64,000 nucleotides of DNA from CAZQVN01 sp964596775. GTDB lineage: Bacteria > Eisenbacteria > RBG-16-71-46 > JABDJR01 > JAWXBZ01. The notes under the pieces were generated by a model that saw only the letters and a program-made list of their open reading frames with translations, was not told the DNA's origin and did not search any database. The position numbers were made by a program, and so were the translations under genes. Below are positions 1 to 11,881 of the stretch, in pieces (the stretch's first letter is position 1; each line of letters starts with the position of its first letter). The DNA lies in contig CAZQVN010000010.1 of the NCBI GenBank assembly GCA_964596775.1, forward strand, positions 1-64,000, given 5' to 3'.

Positions 1-650
1 CGCACCCCGGAGGACAACATCCCCGGGGCATTTACGCAGGAAGAGCCGGTTGCTTTTTGTTGGGTAAAAAGCAGGCAACGCTCGAGCCCATCCGGGAGTC
101 CGAACCTGTTCTTCCCCACAACGAGCGAAGGGGGTGCGGATGTTCGGCGGCGTTGGGTGGCCCGGGGGCGTTCTTCTCTTCGAAGCGGAGCGTCGAGACG
201 AGCGGAGCCAGGGATGGCGGAGCGAGTCGAGCCGCAGTGAGCCGCACAGGAAGTGCGGCGAACGGCCGCGAGAAGAGAGGAACGTCACCGGGCCTCGCAA
301 CGTCGCCGGTTTTCCGGCAACTCCTGAGTCGAGCCCCGGAGGACAACATCCCATGGGCATTCATGCCGGAGGAGCCGGTTGCTCTTTGTGGGGTAAACGA
401 GTTGGCAGCGCCTGTGTTCAGCCTGGAGTCCGAAACGGATCTTCCCCACAACGAGCGAGGGGGGTGCGGATGTTCGGCGGCGTTGGGTGGCCCGGGGGCG
501 TTCTTCTCTTCGAAGCGGAGCGTCGAGACGAGCGGAGCCAGGGATGGCGGAGCGAGTCGAGCCGCAGTGAGCCGCACAGGAAGTGCGGCGAACGGCCGCG
601 AGAAGAGAGGAACGTCACCGGGCCTCGCAACATCGCCGGTTTTTCCGGCA
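1..650. repeat. Two diverged direct repeat units of about 330 bp
   Basis: The stretch from 111 to about 320 recurs at 441 to about 650 with two substitutions and one inserted T. The preceding 110 bases (1-110 against 331-440) match only in patches, for example GGAGGACAACATCC at 9 and 338 and GAGCCGGTTGCT further on. The unit period is about 330 bp, and the first copy begins at or before the window edge, so more copies may lie outside. The conserved core is rich in short GCGGAGC, GTCGAG and GAGCCGCA words that can pair with each other. It lies directly after the stop of the response regulator gene. Long open frames cross it on both strands because stops are rare at this base composition. I do not regard it as coding. 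Confidence 0.85.
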
Positions 651-652
651 AC

Positions 653-2011
653 TCAGCTTCGCCTCAACCCATGCCTCCTCATGATCTTCAGCAGACTGGA
701 ATGATCGGCCAGGTCCAGTTCGCGGGCGGTGTTCGAGATGTGCCAGTCGTTGCGGTCGAGCGCGGCAAGCAGGATCCGCCGCTCGGCGTCCGCCTTGAGA
801 TCCTTGAGCGACCCGGGCTCCGTTCCGATGACGACGGCTCCCGAACCCGCGGCGGGCGTCACCGCGGGCACGTGACGCGCCTCGATCACCGGCCCCTCCG
901 CGGCGAGGATCATCCGCTCGACGATGTTTCTCAGCTCCCTGACGTTGTTGCGGGACCACGGGTGCTTCTTCAGGACTTCCGCGGCATCTTCTCCCAGTGT
1001 CTTTCCGCGAACCCCGAACTTGCGGCAGGTGGCTTCGATGAAGTGACCGGCGAGGACCGGCACGTCGGACAGCCGCTCCCGCAACGGCGGCACCTGGATC
1101 ATGTGGACGTTCAGACGATAATAGAGATCCTCGCGAAAACGCCCGGCCGCCACTTCCGCTTCGAGGTTGCGGTTCGTGGCCGCCACGACCCGCGCGTCCA
1201 CGGAGATCGACCGGTTTCCGCCGACCCGGCTGATCTCCCCGTTTTCCAGGACGCGGAGCAGCTTGGCCTGCACCGCCGGAGCCACCTCGCCGATCTCGTC
1301 GAGAAACAGCGTGCCGCCCGCGGCGGTCTCGAACGCGCCCTTGCGCAGGCGGTCGGCCCCGGTGAAAGCCCCCTTTTCGTGACCGAACAACTCCGCCTCC
1401 ACGAGATTTTCCGGCAGGGCCGCGGAGTTGATGGCGAAGAACGCGCCGGAGCGACCCGACAGCCGGTGCAGCTCCCGGGCCACCAGTTCCTTGCCGGTGC
1501 CGCTTTCCCCGGTGATCAGCACCGGGCTCGGTATCGGCGCGAGCTTCCCGATGGCCTCGCGCAGCATGTCCATCGCCCGGCTCGCCCCGACCAGCCGCGT
1601 GTCGCTGTCGAGGCGGCGGCGCAGCGTCTTCACCTCGTTCGACAGGCGATTCTTCTCCAGCGCGTTCTCGACCTCGCGGACGACGCGCTCCATCGGCTCG
1701 GCCTTGTCGATGAAGCTGTGCGCGCCGAGCTTGACCGCCTGCACGCAGCGCTCGTAATCCCCCGTGCTCGTGTAGACGATGACCGGCACCGTGGACTTGC
1801 GCTCAGCGAGCGCCCGGAGGACGCCGAAACCGTCCATCACCGGCATCTCGAGATCGAGAACCATGCAGTCCACCGGCTCCCTGTCCAGGGTGTCGAGAGC
1901 CTCGCGACCGCCGGTGGCGGTCATCGTGTCGAACCCGCCGAGCCGCTTGAGGTCGTACGCGTACTGCTCGCAGAGCGCCTTCACGTCATCGATGACCAGG
2001 ACCAGGCTCAC
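653..2011 (-). CDS. NtrC-family sigma-54-dependent response regulator
   Basis: A 452-residue protein with three parts. The receiver domain has the acidic pair D8-D9, the phospho-acceptor D53 in VLDLEMPVMDG, T81 and K103. The AAA+ domain has Walker A GESGTGKE at 168-175, the sigma-54 contact loop GAFTGA at 214-219 and Walker B LFLDEIG near 235-241. The C-terminus is Fis-type helix-turn-helix (DWHISNTARELDLADHSSLLKIMRR). Family knowledge: phosphorylation lets the AAA+ ring remodel RNA polymerase bound by sigma-54. The start is GTG at 2011 and overlaps the upstream kinase stop by 4 bp (GTGA), so the two are translationally coupled partners. It is the last gene of the leftward operon, next to the direct repeat. 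Its targets are not identifiable; I saw no clear -24/-12 promoter in nearby spacers. Confidence 0.95.
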   Translation of the reverse strand: MSLVLVIDDVKALCEQYAYDLKRLGGFDTMTATGGREALDTLDREPVDCMVLDLEMPVMDGFGVLRALAERKSTVPVIVYTSTGDYERCVQAVKLGAHSFIDKAEPMERVVREVENALEKNRLSNEVKTLRRRLDSDTRLVGASRAMDMLREAIGKLAPIPSPVLITGESGTGKELVARELHRLSGRSGAFFAINSAALPENLVEAELFGHEKGAFTGADRLRKGAFETAAGGTLFLDEIGEVAPAVQAKLLRVLENGEISRVGGNRSISVDARVVAATNRNLEAEVAAGRFREDLYYRLNVHMIQVPPLRERLSDVPVLAGHFIEATCRKFGVRGKTLGEDAAEVLKKHPWSRNNVRELRNIVERMILAAEGPVIEARHVPAVTPAAGSGAVVIGTEPGSLKDLKADAERRILLAALDRNDWHISNTARELDLADHSSLLKIMRRHGLRRS

Positions 2012-3783
2012 GCGTCCCCCGCTTCCGGCGGCGCCGCGGGGAAGACGATGCGGAACGTGGTGCCGCTTCCCACGGTACTCTCCACGCTCAAGGACCCTTC
2101 GTTGTCGGCCACCAGGCGGCGGACGATGGACAGGCCCAGGCCGGACCCGCCGGTCTTCGTGGTGTAGAAGTCGTTGAAAATGATGTCCAGCTCCTGTTCC
2201 GGAATGCCCGGTCCGTTGTCGCTGACGGTGATCTCCGCGGCGGCGCCCCCCGCCGGTCCCTGCACGGTCCGGGTGGCCACGCGCACTTCGCCGGGGCCGT
2301 CCTCGAAACTCTCCGCGGCGTTCCGGACGAGATTCTCGAGAACGCGGCGCAGCGCCACCGGGTCGGCGGCCACCGGCGGCAGGTCCGCCGCCGTCTCCAT
2401 CCGGAAACGCACCCGGTCCGACGAGATTCCGTGCTCGAGTCCGCGGCAGAGCTCGTTCACGTTCACCCGCGACCGCCGGCCCTGAGCATAGAGCTTTGCG
2501 TACTGGGTGGCCAGACTCTCGAGGTACTCGATGCTGCCGGTCAGGGTCGGCGACCTCTCCCTGACGATCCGCGGGAGTTCCTCCGGCTCCTTCTCCGCGG
2601 CTTCCTGGAAATGACGGATGACGTTCCGGATCGGCGTGAGACCGTTCCGGAGATCGTGATTCACCTGGCGGGCGAGGTCCCCGACGGTGGCCCGGCGTTC
2701 GGCGTCGCGGAGGCGCTCGCGGCTCCTGCGGAGCCGCATCACCATGGAGTCGAGAAACCGCGACAGGGTGCCCACCTCGTCGCGGCGGCGGCTGGAGAAA
2801 TCCACGTTCAGGGTGTCGAGATCGATCCCCTCGGTCTGCGACGTGAGAAGCCGGATCGGCCGGCTGATCCCGAGGGAAAGCCAGATGGAGAAGATGAGCG
2901 TGCCTCCGCTGATCGTCAGGAGCGCGATCAGCAGCCAGACGCGCACGTTCGCCCGGGCTTCCTCCAGCGCATCGAGCGGATAGCTGACGATGAGCGCCGC
3001 CGTCGTCAGGCGGCGGAGGTTGACGGGGTCCGCGTAGGGCATGTCGATGACCCGCACGATGTACCGATCGGCGGGGAGAAGCCGGCGCCAGTCCGCCTCC
3101 GTGGAATCGGCCGCGGCGTCGCGCGGGCGGGACGTGTCCATCGCCGCCAGGTCCGGACGGCTCGACTTGAATCCGCCCGGGGTCACGAACGTCACGTCGA
3201 GACCGTGCCCGGGCGCAAGTTCGAACAGGAACCGGCTTCCCGCGGCCACCCCGGCGACGATCGTGAACTTCCGCCCCCCCATCACCAGCGAATCCACCCG
3301 CGCGAGGACGAGCAGCGAATCCTCCGGCGTGTGAACGGTGAGCAGCGCCGTGCCGTTCGGCGCGGCGGCCAGCAGGCGCGGCGTCTGCCGGTCGATCCGG
3401 TCGTACTCGTTGCGGAAGTGCCCGGATGACAGGATGCGCCCCCGCGCGTCCTGGATCTGGAGCATCGACAGCCCCATCAGCGGCATCGCCGAGGGGGCGT
3501 AGTCGATGACGTACGGGCGGAACACGAACAGCGTGTCGGCGGCCCCGAGCCGGAACTGGTTGTCTTCCGCGATCCGCGCCTTCAGGGCTTCGAGACGGGT
3601 GCCGAGATCGCGACTCTCCTCCCCCAGTTCCGCCCGCACGATGGAAACGAGCGTTTCCGCGCTCTCCGTGTACTGCGCCGTGAGCCGGCGGGCGAGTTCG
3701 TTCTGGATCCCCAGGCCGAGGAGAAGCAGCGGAGTCAGGCCCAGGAAGATCGAAGCGATGAGAATCCTGAGCCGGAGACTCAT
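2008..3783 (-). CDS. Membrane sensor histidine kinase
   Basis: A 591-residue two-component sensor. It has a first membrane segment at about 5-26, an extracytoplasmic region of about 250 residues, a second membrane segment at about 281-303 and a HAMP region at about 305-357. A dimerisation helix carries the likely phospho-acceptor H376 in VNHDLRNG. The ATPase domain has the N box (LVRNAAESF), G1 (SDNGPGIPE) and G2 (GGSGLGLSI). The open frame continues 21 residues further upstream, but ATG at 3783 forms an ATGA overlap with the preceding lipoprotein gene and starts right before the first membrane helix. It very likely phosphorylates the regulator that follows. The ligand is unknown. Being sandwiched after a solute-binding lipoprotein suggests, as inference, that it reads that protein or its ligand. 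Confidence 0.93.
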   Translation of the reverse strand: MSLRLRILIASIFLGLTPLLLLGLGIQNELARRLTAQYTESAETLVSIVRAELGEESRDLGTRLEALKARIAEDNQFRLGAADTLFVFRPYVIDYAPSAMPLMGLSMLQIQDARGRILSSGHFRNEYDRIDRQTPRLLAAAPNGTALLTVHTPEDSLLVLARVDSLVMGGRKFTIVAGVAAGSRFLFELAPGHGLDVTFVTPGGFKSSRPDLAAMDTSRPRDAAADSTEADWRRLLPADRYIVRVIDMPYADPVNLRRLTTAALIVSYPLDALEEARANVRVWLLIALLTISGGTLIFSIWLSLGISRPIRLLTSQTEGIDLDTLNVDFSSRRRDEVGTLSRFLDSMVMRLRRSRERLRDAERRATVGDLARQVNHDLRNGLTPIRNVIRHFQEAAEKEPEELPRIVRERSPTLTGSIEYLESLATQYAKLYAQGRRSRVNVNELCRGLEHGISSDRVRFRMETAADLPPVAADPVALRRVLENLVRNAAESFEDGPGEVRVATRTVQGPAGGAAAEITVSDNGPGIPEQELDIIFNDFYTTKTGGSGLGLSIVRRLVADNEGSLSVESTVGSGTTFRIVFPAAPPEAGDA

Positions 3784-5275
3784 GGAACCTGCCGCACCCA
3801 CCCGATCGCGTCGAGGATCGGAACGCCGTCCCACGAAGACCGCCACCCGGCGATCCGCGACCGGCAGGCGAGAAACGGCGACGTGGCGAACATCGGATGA
3901 ACCCGGGCCCGCAACTTCGCGGGATCCACGGGACCCGGACCCCCGGGAACTCCGAGCCGGTTCATGAGCGCCGCCGCCTCGAGGCAGGGATCGGGAAATC
4001 CCGGGGGCAGTCCGAGGACCAGCGCGAGACTGTCGGCGCCGAGCATCGAACCGAGCTGGCCGTCGCTGAATCCGGCCGGCGCGGCCGCGCCGTTCGATCC
4101 GCCGATCGCGTTCAGGAGCGGCGCATTGTCGGCAAGGTCCGGCGGCAGTTCGCCGCGCCCCGCGGCCCGGGCGAGAGCCACGAGTCTCTCGGTGACGCGC
4201 CGCCCCTCACGGTCCTCCTTGACGAACGCGAAGCGACCGCCGCCCGAGGAACGACCCCCGGTGGCCCCCTTCGGCCGGTCGAGCCCCGGGCACCCGTCGC
4301 CGGACGAAGGCGGAATCGCCCGCGCCCCGGTGGAGATCGCGTCGGCGGCCATCTGTTCGCGGAGCCGCGGGGAAAGTCGGGCGGCCTCGGCACGCCCCGT
4401 GTCCGGCGTGATCAGGTGGTACGTCCGGCCGGTTCCGAGTCGCGCCACGGAAAAGCCGGGAAGCAGCGATGCGTACTCGAGCAGGCTTCGCTCCGCCACG
4501 ACGAGCAGGTCCGCCTCCCCGGGGAAGAGATTGCGGGGATCCACTCCCGCGGCCACCCGGAAGCGCAGCGGCGCGCACCGCGTCGTGTCGGCGGGCAGGG
4601 CGGTAAAGCCCGCCCGGGATGCCGACCCCGTGATCCGGTGCGCTCCGCTCCCCGCCGGCCAGCTACCGTTGCCCGTCCCCTTCGTCACGGCCAGCGCGGG
4701 GTGCGCGAACAGCGCCGGGCGATCTCCGACCGGAACGGTGAGCGCCACGCGAAGCCGCCCGTCCGGATCGGCCGTCACGCTGTCCGGCGACACGAAGCCC
4801 CACGGGAGCAGCAGGCCCGCCGATCCCGGCTGCCAGTCCGCGTTGTCCCACGCCGCGGCGACCGCCGCGGGATCCACCGGCGACCCGTCCGAAAAACGCG
4901 CGGAGTCGCGCAGCGTGAACGTCCAGATCCGGCCGTCCTGCTCGTGCCGCCACGAGGTCGCGAGGCGGGGCCGGACGTCGCCGGACTCGTCCACGTCGAC
5001 GAGCGTTTCGTAGAGCTGGCGGAAGACGAAACGCTCGGACTCGTTGCGGGGAACCGGAGCGTGACGCCCGTCCACCGGCTCGGTCAGGAGAACCCGGATC
5101 GGGCGAAACTCCATGTCGACGGGCGGCGGCGGGAGAGGCGAAGGCGCATCGAGCGTGTCCGATCCGATCAGGTCCGTTGCCGGTTTCGGAGCGCGGGAAC
5201 AGCCGGCGAGCAGAACGCCGAGAATACATGCCGCCACGCAGCCTGCGATCCAGCCCCGGCCCGCGGACGCGGGCG

Positions 5276-5279
<4 letters not shown>
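3780..5279 (-). CDS. Solute-binding lipoprotein, family 5 (peptide-binding type)
   Basis: A 499-residue predicted lipoprotein. The signal sequence ends in LLAGC with lipidated Cys27, followed by a proline-rich linker and then a body with family-5 hallmarks: an RQLYETLVDVDESGDVRPRL-like strand and an IWTFTLRDSARFSDGSPVD block (about 120-140). That block is typical of DppA/OppA/nickel-binding proteins. Such proteins normally deliver oligopeptides or related solutes to an ABC permease, but no permease or ATPase gene is present here. It overlaps glgB by ATGA at its start and the sensor kinase by ATGA at its end, so it is co-produced with both. This arrangement suggests a sensing role or delivery to a distant transporter. 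The start is ATG 5279, fixed by the overlap and the signal peptide. Sequence similarity in the C-terminal half is less obvious to me. Confidence 0.82.
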
Positions 5280-7461
<2,182 letters not shown>

Positions 7462-7465
<4 letters not shown>

Positions 7466-8679
7466 CCGGCGTACAGCCTGAGATCGGTGCTCACCCGATC
7501 CGCCATCTCCAGTGCCGTGGCCAGGTCCGGGTGACGGAGCATCACGAAGCCGTCGCCGATCAGCGTCTGCTCGGCGCTCCGCTTCGGGGCACCGAGCGGG
7601 GTCAGGTCCATCGCGCAGATGTGATGCCCGAAGTCGGACGTCAGTTGCGCCAGCCCTTCGATGGCGCGGATGCGCCCCTCCCCCTCCGCGCGCTTGAAGA
7701 TGGCGATGGCGTTGTACTTCCTCTCGATCGGCTGCGAGAACGTGCCGTGGCAGACGGCCTCCGCCCAGCCCCGGAACAGGTCGAGGTCGCTGGCCCAGTT
7801 CATCACGTCCACCGTGCGGGCCCCGGCGGACCGGCAGGCGATCTCGCCGAAGATCGCCTCGCCGTCGGGCTTCCGGTACCACTCCATGTGCGTGAAGCCG
7901 GTCCGGAAGTTCAGCGCCTTCATGACCTCGAGCCCCATCTTCCGTCCTTCGGCCACTTCCGGCCCGTCCGGATGCCGGAGCGAGATCGTCTGCGGGCTGA
8001 TCCAGTTGTTGTTGCGCGACACCAGCGCCCGCGGACGGTAGTAGGAGATGTTGTAGAACAGGACCTTCCCGTCGGCGCAGACCGTGTCGAACGTGAAGTC
8101 CTCCCCTTCGATGAACTCCTCCACGCTCACCTCCGGCACGTGGCGGAGCCGCGGAATGACCTTCTCCAGCTCCGCCTCGTTCTCGATCCGGTACGTGTCC
8201 GCGGAACCGGCGCCGGCGATCGGCTTGACCACCAGCGGGTAGCCGATCGCGGCCGCCGCGGCGCGGACTCCGTTCCCGTCGGTGGCGTTCGCGTGCTTCG
8301 GCGTGCGGATGCCGGCCTTGTCGAGGACCTGCTTCATCACTTCCTTGTCCCGGAACGGGATCGTTTCCGCCACGGTCATGCCGGGGAGGCCGAGCTTTTC
8401 GCGGGCGCGGGCGGCCGGAATCATCATGGGCTCCCACAGGCACTCGATCCGCGACAGCCGGATCTGCTGCGCGATCTTCAGGATCTCGGCGATCATCCCC
8501 TCCTCGTCGCCGAACGAACGGATCTGGAAGTACGCCGCCAGGTTCTCCCGGGTCATCTGCGGCAGCGAGGCTTCCGGCTGGTCGCCGACGCCGATGACGC
8601 GCGCGCCGACCTGGGCCAGCCCGCGGGTGAAGAACGGCATCTCCGGCGGAAAGCCGGGCGAAATCATCAACACGTTCAT
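7462..8679 (-). CDS. ATP-grasp ligase paralogue 1
   Basis: A 405-residue ATP-grasp protein of the type that activates a carboxylate as acyl phosphate and joins it to an amine or other nucleophile. Visible elements are an N-terminal preATP-grasp fold (MNVLMISPGFPP), FRDKEVMKQVLDKAGI before the ATP domain, GYPLVVKPIAGAGS (nucleotide-binding lysine and glycine loop), VEEFIEGEDFTFD, and FGEIACRSAGA where the usual metal-binding ExN of the family is replaced by E-I-A. It is homologous over its whole length to the proteins at 8699-9919 and 13334-14554. A strong Shine-Dalgarno (GGAGG, 5 nt spacing) precedes ATG 8679. The stop overlaps glgB. Substrates cannot be read from sequence. Linkage to glgB suggests a step tied to glucan or a conjugate of it. 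Confidence 0.9.
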
Positions 8680-8698
8680 GAAAACCTCCGCTGGCCCG

Positions 8699-9919
8699 TC
8701 AACCCAGTTCCACGCGGACCAGGGTCACGAGTCGTTTCAAGGCCTCTTCCACCCGGTTCGTGTCCGGGTGACGGAGGATCACATAACCTTCGCCTTCATA
8801 CGTTCCCGCCGGCGCCTGGTCGGCGCGCGGGAGCTTCGCTTCCACGACGAGGTCGCCGAGTTCGCGGCGCGCCGTGTCGAGACCGTGGATCGCCTTGACC
8901 CGCCCCTGCCCCTGGCCGCGCAGGTAGGCGGCGCCGACCGCGTAGCGGCGCGGCGGGGGCGCGAACTCCTCGAAGATCACGACCTGGGCCCAGCCCCGGT
9001 AGAAGTCGTAATCGTGCGCCCAGGACAGGAGCGAGGTGAACTGCGCGCCGGGCGGCCGCACCGCCACTTCGGACACGGCCACGCTGCCGTCGCCGCGGCG
9101 GAACCACTCCATGTGGGTGAGGCCGGTTTCGAGACCGAGAACGCGGAGGGAGCGCGCGGCCACGTCCCGGATGTCGTGGAACTCCGGCCCGTCGATCCGG
9201 CGCGGCAGCATCACCACCCACTGGATCCACGGATTTTCCAGCACCTCGAGCGGCGTGGGAAAGTAGCGGCTGATCGAGTGGAAGACCGGCTTCCCCTTGA
9301 CGAAGATGCTGTCGAACGAGTGCTCGGCGCCGGTCATGAACTCCTCGAGGAGGACCGGACGGTCGGCGCGCGGCGGACCGGCGGCCAGCGCCCGGGTCAG
9401 CGATTCGTCGGAGTCGACCCGGAACGTGCTCTTGGCCCCGGCTCCGGCCGGCGGCTTCACGACGATCGGGTAGCCGACCTCCTTCGCGAACTCCCACGCC
9501 TCGCTCGATTCGACAACGAGCCGGTGCCGGGCGCAGGGCAGGCCGGCGTTTCTGAGCACGTCCTTCATCCGCGACTTGTCGCGGAAGTTGCGGGCGGCCT
9601 CCGTTTTCATTCCGTCGATGTCGAACGTTTCGCGCACCGTGGCCAGCGGCACCTGCAGTTCCTCGAGCGTGCCGATCAGGCGGTCCACCGAGCCGAGCTG
9701 TTTCGCGATCGCCCGGACGGCCACGGTCAGGTCCTTCACATCGAGGCAGTCGTTCGTCCGGTGATGCGCCGCGAGTTTCGCCCTGAGCCCCGGCGGGAGC
9801 TTGTCCGCCGGGTCCGAGCTGACAAGCCCGAGCCGGACGCCGGGCAGTTCCGCGGCGGCGGCCACGAACCGGAGCGTGGTTTCCAGGAAATAGGGGGCGA
9901 CGAAGATCACGTTTTTCAT
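8699..9919 (-). CDS. ATP-grasp ligase paralogue 2
   Basis: A 406-residue protein aligned end to end with its downstream neighbour. It has an N-terminal Rossmann-like part (MKNVIFVAPYFLE), RDKSRMKDVLRNAGLPC, the ATP-binding GYPIVVKPPAGAGA, the strand VLLEEFMTGAEHSFDS, and VSEVAVRPPGA in the metal-site region. In that segment the canonical Asn is again missing. It is first in the leftward operon and starts at ATG 9919. A TAGAAT box nine bases before the ATG (9929-9934) could be a -10 element with a very short leader. Conserved HMEWF and a DYDFYRGWAQ block are shared with the other two paralogues, arguing for related substrates. The reaction is inferred only at family level: ATP-dependent carboxylate ligation. 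Confidence 0.9.
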   Translation of the reverse strand: MKNVIFVAPYFLETTLRFVAAAAELPGVRLGLVSSDPADKLPPGLRAKLAAHHRTNDCLDVKDLTVAVRAIAKQLGSVDRLIGTLEELQVPLATVRETFDIDGMKTEAARNFRDKSRMKDVLRNAGLPCARHRLVVESSEAWEFAKEVGYPIVVKPPAGAGAKSTFRVDSDESLTRALAAGPPRADRPVLLEEFMTGAEHSFDSIFVKGKPVFHSISRYFPTPLEVLENPWIQWVVMLPRRIDGPEFHDIRDVAARSLRVLGLETGLTHMEWFRRGDGSVAVSEVAVRPPGAQFTSLLSWAHDYDFYRGWAQVVIFEEFAPPPRRYAVGAAYLRGQGQGRVKAIHGLDTARRELGDLVVEAKLPRADQAPAGTYEGEGYVILRHPDTNRVEEALKRLVTLVRVELG

Positions 9920-10057
9920 AGGGGGGTCATTCTAGCGGGAGGGGAGAAATGGGGGAAGGGAGGCGGATAATTCCCCCGCTCCGCCACGACAAGGCGTATC
10001 CTGTACCCGTGCGGTTCCGACCCCTCCGGAGCCGCCTGCTTCCTGGAGCCGCCCCTC
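9920..10057. promoter_or_regulatory. Divergent spacer between the two glucan-ligase operons
   Basis: This 138-bp spacer separates the leftward operon (ATP-grasp 2 to the regulator) from the rightward GT39-like gene. On the minus strand TAGAAT at 9934-9929 sits nine bases before the ATP-grasp start. On the plus strand TATCCT at 9997-10002 could serve as a -10 for the glycosyltransferase. No clear -35 boxes or sigma-54 motif are seen. Assignment as promoter is inferred from position and the weak -10 matches. Confidence 0.35.
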
Positions 10058-11721
10058 ATGAGCCCGGCTGGTCTCATCCGATTTCAGGACAGGTTTTCGC
10101 GCGCGCTTGCGGTCATCTTTCTGGCCGGTCTCGCGCTGCGGTTGGCCTATCTCTTCGAGATATCCGGCAACGTCCTCTACAAGTACCCGATCCTCGACGA
10201 AGGGCACTATTACGGCACCGCCATCCGGATGGCCGCCGGCGAGCCCGTTCCGGGTCCGTACTGGCGGCCGCCGGGGCTCTACTTCGCCCTGGCCACGGTC
10301 GCGAAGCTGACCGGCCCGGGTCCGTTCCAGCCGCGGCTCGTCCAGGTGATCCTCTCCGCCCTCTCCGTCCTCCTCGTGTACGCGCTCGGCCGGCGCTGCT
10401 TTTCGAAAAGGGTGGCGCTCCTCGGAGCGCTGTTCCTGGCCCTGAACGGCGTGGTGATCAGCGCCGCCGTGGAACTCAAGGACACCACATGGACGCTGTT
10501 CCTCAATCTCCTCGCACTCTGGTGCCTCGTCCGGGGCGCCCGGGAAAGGAGCGGCCCGCTGCTGTTCGCCGCGGGGCTCGCCGTCGGAGTCTCGATCCTC
10601 TTCCGGCCGAACCTCATCGTCTTCGTGCCCGCGGCGATCCTCTGGCTCCTCCCCGGCGCGCGGCGGGCCGCGTGGATGAGGCTCTCCGCCGCGCTGCTCG
10701 CCGGCGCGCTGATCCCCGTTCTCCCGGTGACGCTCGAAAACAACCGGCACGGCGGTCCGTTCGTCCTCGTCAGCACGAACGGCGGGATGAACTTCTTCAT
10801 CGGCAACAACGCCGACTACGCACGGACCGTCACCGCCCGCCCGGGCAACCAGTGGGACGAGACGGTCCTCGAACCGGCGCGCCGCGGCGGCTTTCACGAC
10901 GAGGGGCCGGCCCGCGACCGGTTCTATTTCCGCGAGGGCTTCGATTACCTGAGGAGCGACCCGCTCCGGGGGGGCGCCCACCTCCTCCGCAAGTTCCTCC
11001 TCTTCTTCAACGGTCACGAGATCCCGCGCGACACCGACATCCATCTCGACGCGGAGCACTCGCGGATCCTGAAACACCTGGTGACGGACGCCTGGCCGCT
11101 TCTCCCGATGGGCCTCCTCATCCCGCTCGCCCTGTTCGGGATCGCGCGAAGCCGGCGGCGGCGGAGCCGCTCGCTCCTCGTCCTCTTCCTGCTGCTGCAC
11201 GCGGCGTGCGTGGCCGCGTTCTTCGTCTCCTCCCGGTACCGCGTTCCGGTGACCCCGGTGCTCTCCCTCTTCGCCGCGGCGGGGCTTTTTCAGCTCGTCG
11301 CCCTGTTCCGGGCCGGCGGCTGGACCCGCCGGGCGGGCCTGGCCGCGGGAAGCGCCGCGGCGCTCGTCCTGCTGAATCTCCCCTCGCTCGAAACCCGGCA
11401 GTCGCTCGCGGCCGAGCGGCTCTTTTTCCAGGGGAACGCGTTCGCCAACGAGCGACGTTTCGCGGAGGCCACCGAGCACTGGCGCCGTTCCGCCGCTCTC
11501 GATTCCGGCGACGCCCGCCCCCGCCGGGGGCTGGCGGACCGGCTCGAGGCCGACGGCCGGGCCGACGAGGCCATCGACCTCTGGCGTGACGTCATCCGCA
11601 TCGGTCCCTACAGCGCCCGCGACCGCGACCGCCTGCTCATGGCGCTCCTCGGCCAGGGGCGCCGGGAGGAGGCGGTGGCGGCGCTCGGCGACGACATCGC
11701 GGCCACGACGAACACGGACCG
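10058..11721 (+). CDS. GT39-like membrane glycosyltransferase with TPR-like tail (3' end lost in gap)
   Basis: At least 554 residues of a polytopic protein. After a first membrane helix (LAVIFLAGLALRLAYLF) comes a short loop with LDEGHYYG, where the acidic D-E pair matches the catalytic first loop of lipid-phospho-sugar-dependent transferases of the GT39/GT83 superfamily. About ten hydrophobic segments follow. The C-terminal part, from about residue 450, is soluble with two repeats resembling TPR units (FAEATEHWRRSAALDSGDARPR and a second with DEAIDLWRD). The frame is open into the assembly gap at 11722, so the stop is not seen. It stands directly before glgA and may be in the same transcript. 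Inference: it transfers a sugar at the membrane, possibly to an envelope product of this cluster. Confidence 0.75.
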
Positions 11722-11821
11722 NNNNNNNNNNNNNNNNNNNNNNNNNNNNNNNNNNNNNNNNNNNNNNNNNNNNNNNNNNNNNNNNNNNNNNNNNNNNNNN
11801 NNNNNNNNNNNNNNNNNNNNN
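11722..11821. other. Assembly gap, 100 N
   Basis: A run of exactly 100 N interrupts the 3' end of the GT39-like gene. Unlike the two later gaps, the sequences on the two sides are not copies of each other, so real bases may be missing and the true size is unknown. Confidence 1.
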
Positions 11822-11845
11822 GATGACCGACGGGACGGGGTGGTA

Positions 11846-11872
11846 GGGAACGTTCCCCCCATCTGGTATCCT
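11846..11872 (+). promoter_or_regulatory. Candidate operator and -10 box in front of glgA
   Basis: A perfect 12-bp palindrome GGGAACGTTCCC occupies 11846-11857. Ten bases further is TATCCT (11867-11872), a fair -10 match that lies nine bases before the glgA ATG. The palindrome would overlap the -35 region, a good place for a regulator. The evidence is positional only. The preceding gap hides whatever lies further upstream. Confidence 0.35.
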
Positions 11873-11881
11873 CCCCGCCCT

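Noticed and set aside
32..704. Long open frames on both strands of the tandem repeat
   Set aside because: Both strands are open because of base composition; the frames follow the repeat period, have no ribosome site and no recognisable domain.
134..2167. 677-codon plus-strand frame opposite the response regulator
   Set aside because: It is antisense to a clear NtrC-type regulator and has shadow composition rich in Arg, His and Pro.
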